Source of the DNA: Asaia bogorensis
GTDB taxonomy: Bacteria > Pseudomonadota > Alphaproteobacteria > Acetobacterales > Acetobacteraceae
DNA length: 5,704 bases
Assembly (NCBI GenBank): GCA_945886995.1
Contig: CAMCZJ010000192.1
Span: 1 to 5,704, forward strand
Reading direction: 5' to 3'
Shown: positions 4,947 to 5,704 of the stretch, piece after piece
Position numbering within the stretch: the stretch's first letter is position 1
How the letters are laid out: each line of letters opens with the position of its first letter
Program-made: the position numbers and the translations under genes
The notes under the pieces: model-generated
Databases searched by the model: none
What the model was told of the DNA's origin: nothing
The model's input: the letters and a program-made list of their open reading frames with translations, nothing else

Positions 4947-5704
4947 ATGCAACGCAATGGCTGGGTTTTGTGTTTTGTTTTGTCACTGGTTCTGGCACCG
5001 TTGCGGCTTGGCTTGGCACAGACCGCGCCTATTCTGGATGCCGCGCGAGTTCTGGGGCTGCCGGCTTCCAATAATGCGGATCTTGAACGTTTCCTTCGCC
5101 TGAATACGCCGCGTGCCTTTGCCGTCGGCCCCAACGGTGCCATGGGCTGGCAGGCCGGTGGTGGCGATGCGGCTTTTGTCGAACAAAGGGCCATTGCCAC
5201 TTGTGAAAGACGCGCAGGCGCCGGAAACTGCGCCGTTGCGCTGCGTGATCTTGCGATCGTCCGGCCGGGGCGGGAATGGGCGCCTGCCCCGCCGCCCGCC
5301 AATATCGGTATCTCCTCCATGGCGCATGATACAGTGCCGGATAACCGCTTTATCTGGTGGGGGCCGCAGCAGGCGCGTGGGGTTTTGGTTTTCGCCCATG
5401 GCAAGGGTGAACGTGGCAATATGGATGATTCGCGCGGTTCACAACCGCAAAGCTGGACGCGGCATTTCAACAACGCCGGTTATGATGTCTGGCGCTTTGA
5501 CCGCCATCCCAATTCCGATGAAACGGCGCGTGCGGCGCGTTGGCTCAAGACGGATCTGGCGGAGCTGCGCCGCCGCGGCTATCGGCAGATTATTGTTGCT
5601 GGGCAATCGCGTGGCGGCTGGAACGCCTTGATGATGCTCGATCAGCCGGGGCTTGCCGATGTGGTCATTGCGATTGCCTCAGCGGCACATGGCCGAGGCG
5701 CCGA
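4947..5704 (+). CDS. Exported alpha/beta-hydrolase-like protein, N-terminal part (gene runs off the right edge)
   Basis: From the ATG at 4947 the frame is open to the window end, giving 252 complete codons with no stop. Residues 1-24 form a signal peptide (MQRNG, hydrophobic VLCFVLSLVLAPL, probable cleavage after LGLA before QTAP), so the protein should act in the periplasm or outside. Residues 25-120 look like a separate N-terminal region with two cysteines nine residues apart (Cys86, Cys95) that could form a disulfide; I do not recognise it. From about 135 an alpha/beta-hydrolase pattern begins: GVLVFAHGKGERG (145-157, oxyanion-hole region) and IIVAGQSRGGWNAL (215-228) with the G-Q-S-R-G nucleophile elbow, Ser221. 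The catalytic acid and His would lie beyond the window. Substrate is unknown; an esterase, lipase or peptidase is possible. A GGGG stretch 4 bases upstream is only a weak ribosome binding site. It is divergent from the Bug gene, with a 197-base gap. Confidence 0.78.
   Translation, partial: MQRNGWVLCFVLSLVLAPLRLGLAQTAPILDAARVLGLPASNNADLERFLRLNTPRAFAVGPNGAMGWQAGGGDAAFVEQRAIATCERRAGAGNCAVALRDLAIVRPGREWAPAPPPANIGISSMAHDTVPDNRFIWWGPQQARGVLVFAHGKGERGNMDDSRGSQPQSWTRHFNNAGYDVWRFDRHPNSDETARAARWLKTDLAELRRRGYRQIIVAGQSRGGWNALMMLDQPGLADVVIAIASAAHGRGA

Noticed and set aside
4966..4982. TTTTG repeats in the hydrolase signal-peptide codons, possible phase variation
   Set aside because: Only two tandem units plus one nearby copy; too few for likely slipped-strand switching, and explained by hydrophobic Val/Leu/Phe codons.
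4901..5473. 190-codon open frame on the minus strand across the hydrolase gene
   Set aside because: It overlaps the signal peptide and hydrolase motifs on the other strand and its own translation shows no family features.
5113..5631. 172-codon plus-strand open frame in another frame within the hydrolase region
   Set aside because: The frame from 4947 encodes a signal peptide and the GQSRGG elbow and stays open; this one is Arg/Pro-rich without motifs.

Overview
The window is GC-rich, densely packed bacterial DNA. A phasin gene, a tripartite-tricarboxylate (Bug/TctC) binding protein and a Sec-exported D,D-carboxypeptidase with no visible PBP5 C-terminal domain together suggest an alphaproteobacterium. 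Rhodospirillales/Acetobacteraceae is my best guess; this is inferred from gene content and protein style, not from a database search.

Layout, left to right. (1) Positions 1-182, minus strand: the first 60 codons of a phasin, a polyhydroxyalkanoate (PHA) granule surface protein. The gene runs off the left edge. (2) Positions 183-528: a divergent intergenic region. It holds two TGC-rich dyads resembling binding sites of the PHA regulator PhaR, weak promoter candidates for both flanking genes, and a small hairpin just before the next ribosome binding site. (3) Positions 529-1698, plus strand: a secreted serine-type D-alanyl-D-alanine carboxypeptidase (family S11) with all three active-site motifs and an unusual 106-residue Ala/Arg/Gln/Pro-rich tail. 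(4) Positions 1700-4749, minus strand: a probable three-gene transcription unit, read right to left. It starts with a Bug-family periplasmic solute-binding protein, continues with a D-2-hydroxyacid dehydrogenase whose start overlaps the previous stop (TGATG), and ends, after a short hairpin-containing gap, with a WecA/WbpL-type polyprenyl-phosphate sugar-1-phosphate transferase. This last gene converges on the carboxypeptidase gene with a single base between stop codons. (5) Positions 4750-4946: a divergent promoter region with a plausible sigma70-type promoter for the Bug unit overlapped by a small dyad. (6) Positions 4947-5704, plus strand: the first 252 codons of an exported alpha/beta-hydrolase-like protein, open to the right edge.

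Functionally, the Bug protein and the dehydrogenase probably act together: the first captures an organic acid in the periplasm and the second oxidises or reduces a 2-hydroxy/2-keto acid in the cytoplasm. No TctA/TctB membrane subunits are in view, so the Bug protein may be an orphan. The carboxypeptidase and the sugar-phosphate transferase both act on the cell envelope but lie in opposite orientation. I see no mobile element, RNA gene, CRISPR array or obviously new multi-gene system. The most interesting signals are regulatory: the phasin-promoter dyads, a duplicated inverted repeat flanking the carboxypeptidase start codon, and the dyad over the Bug promoter.
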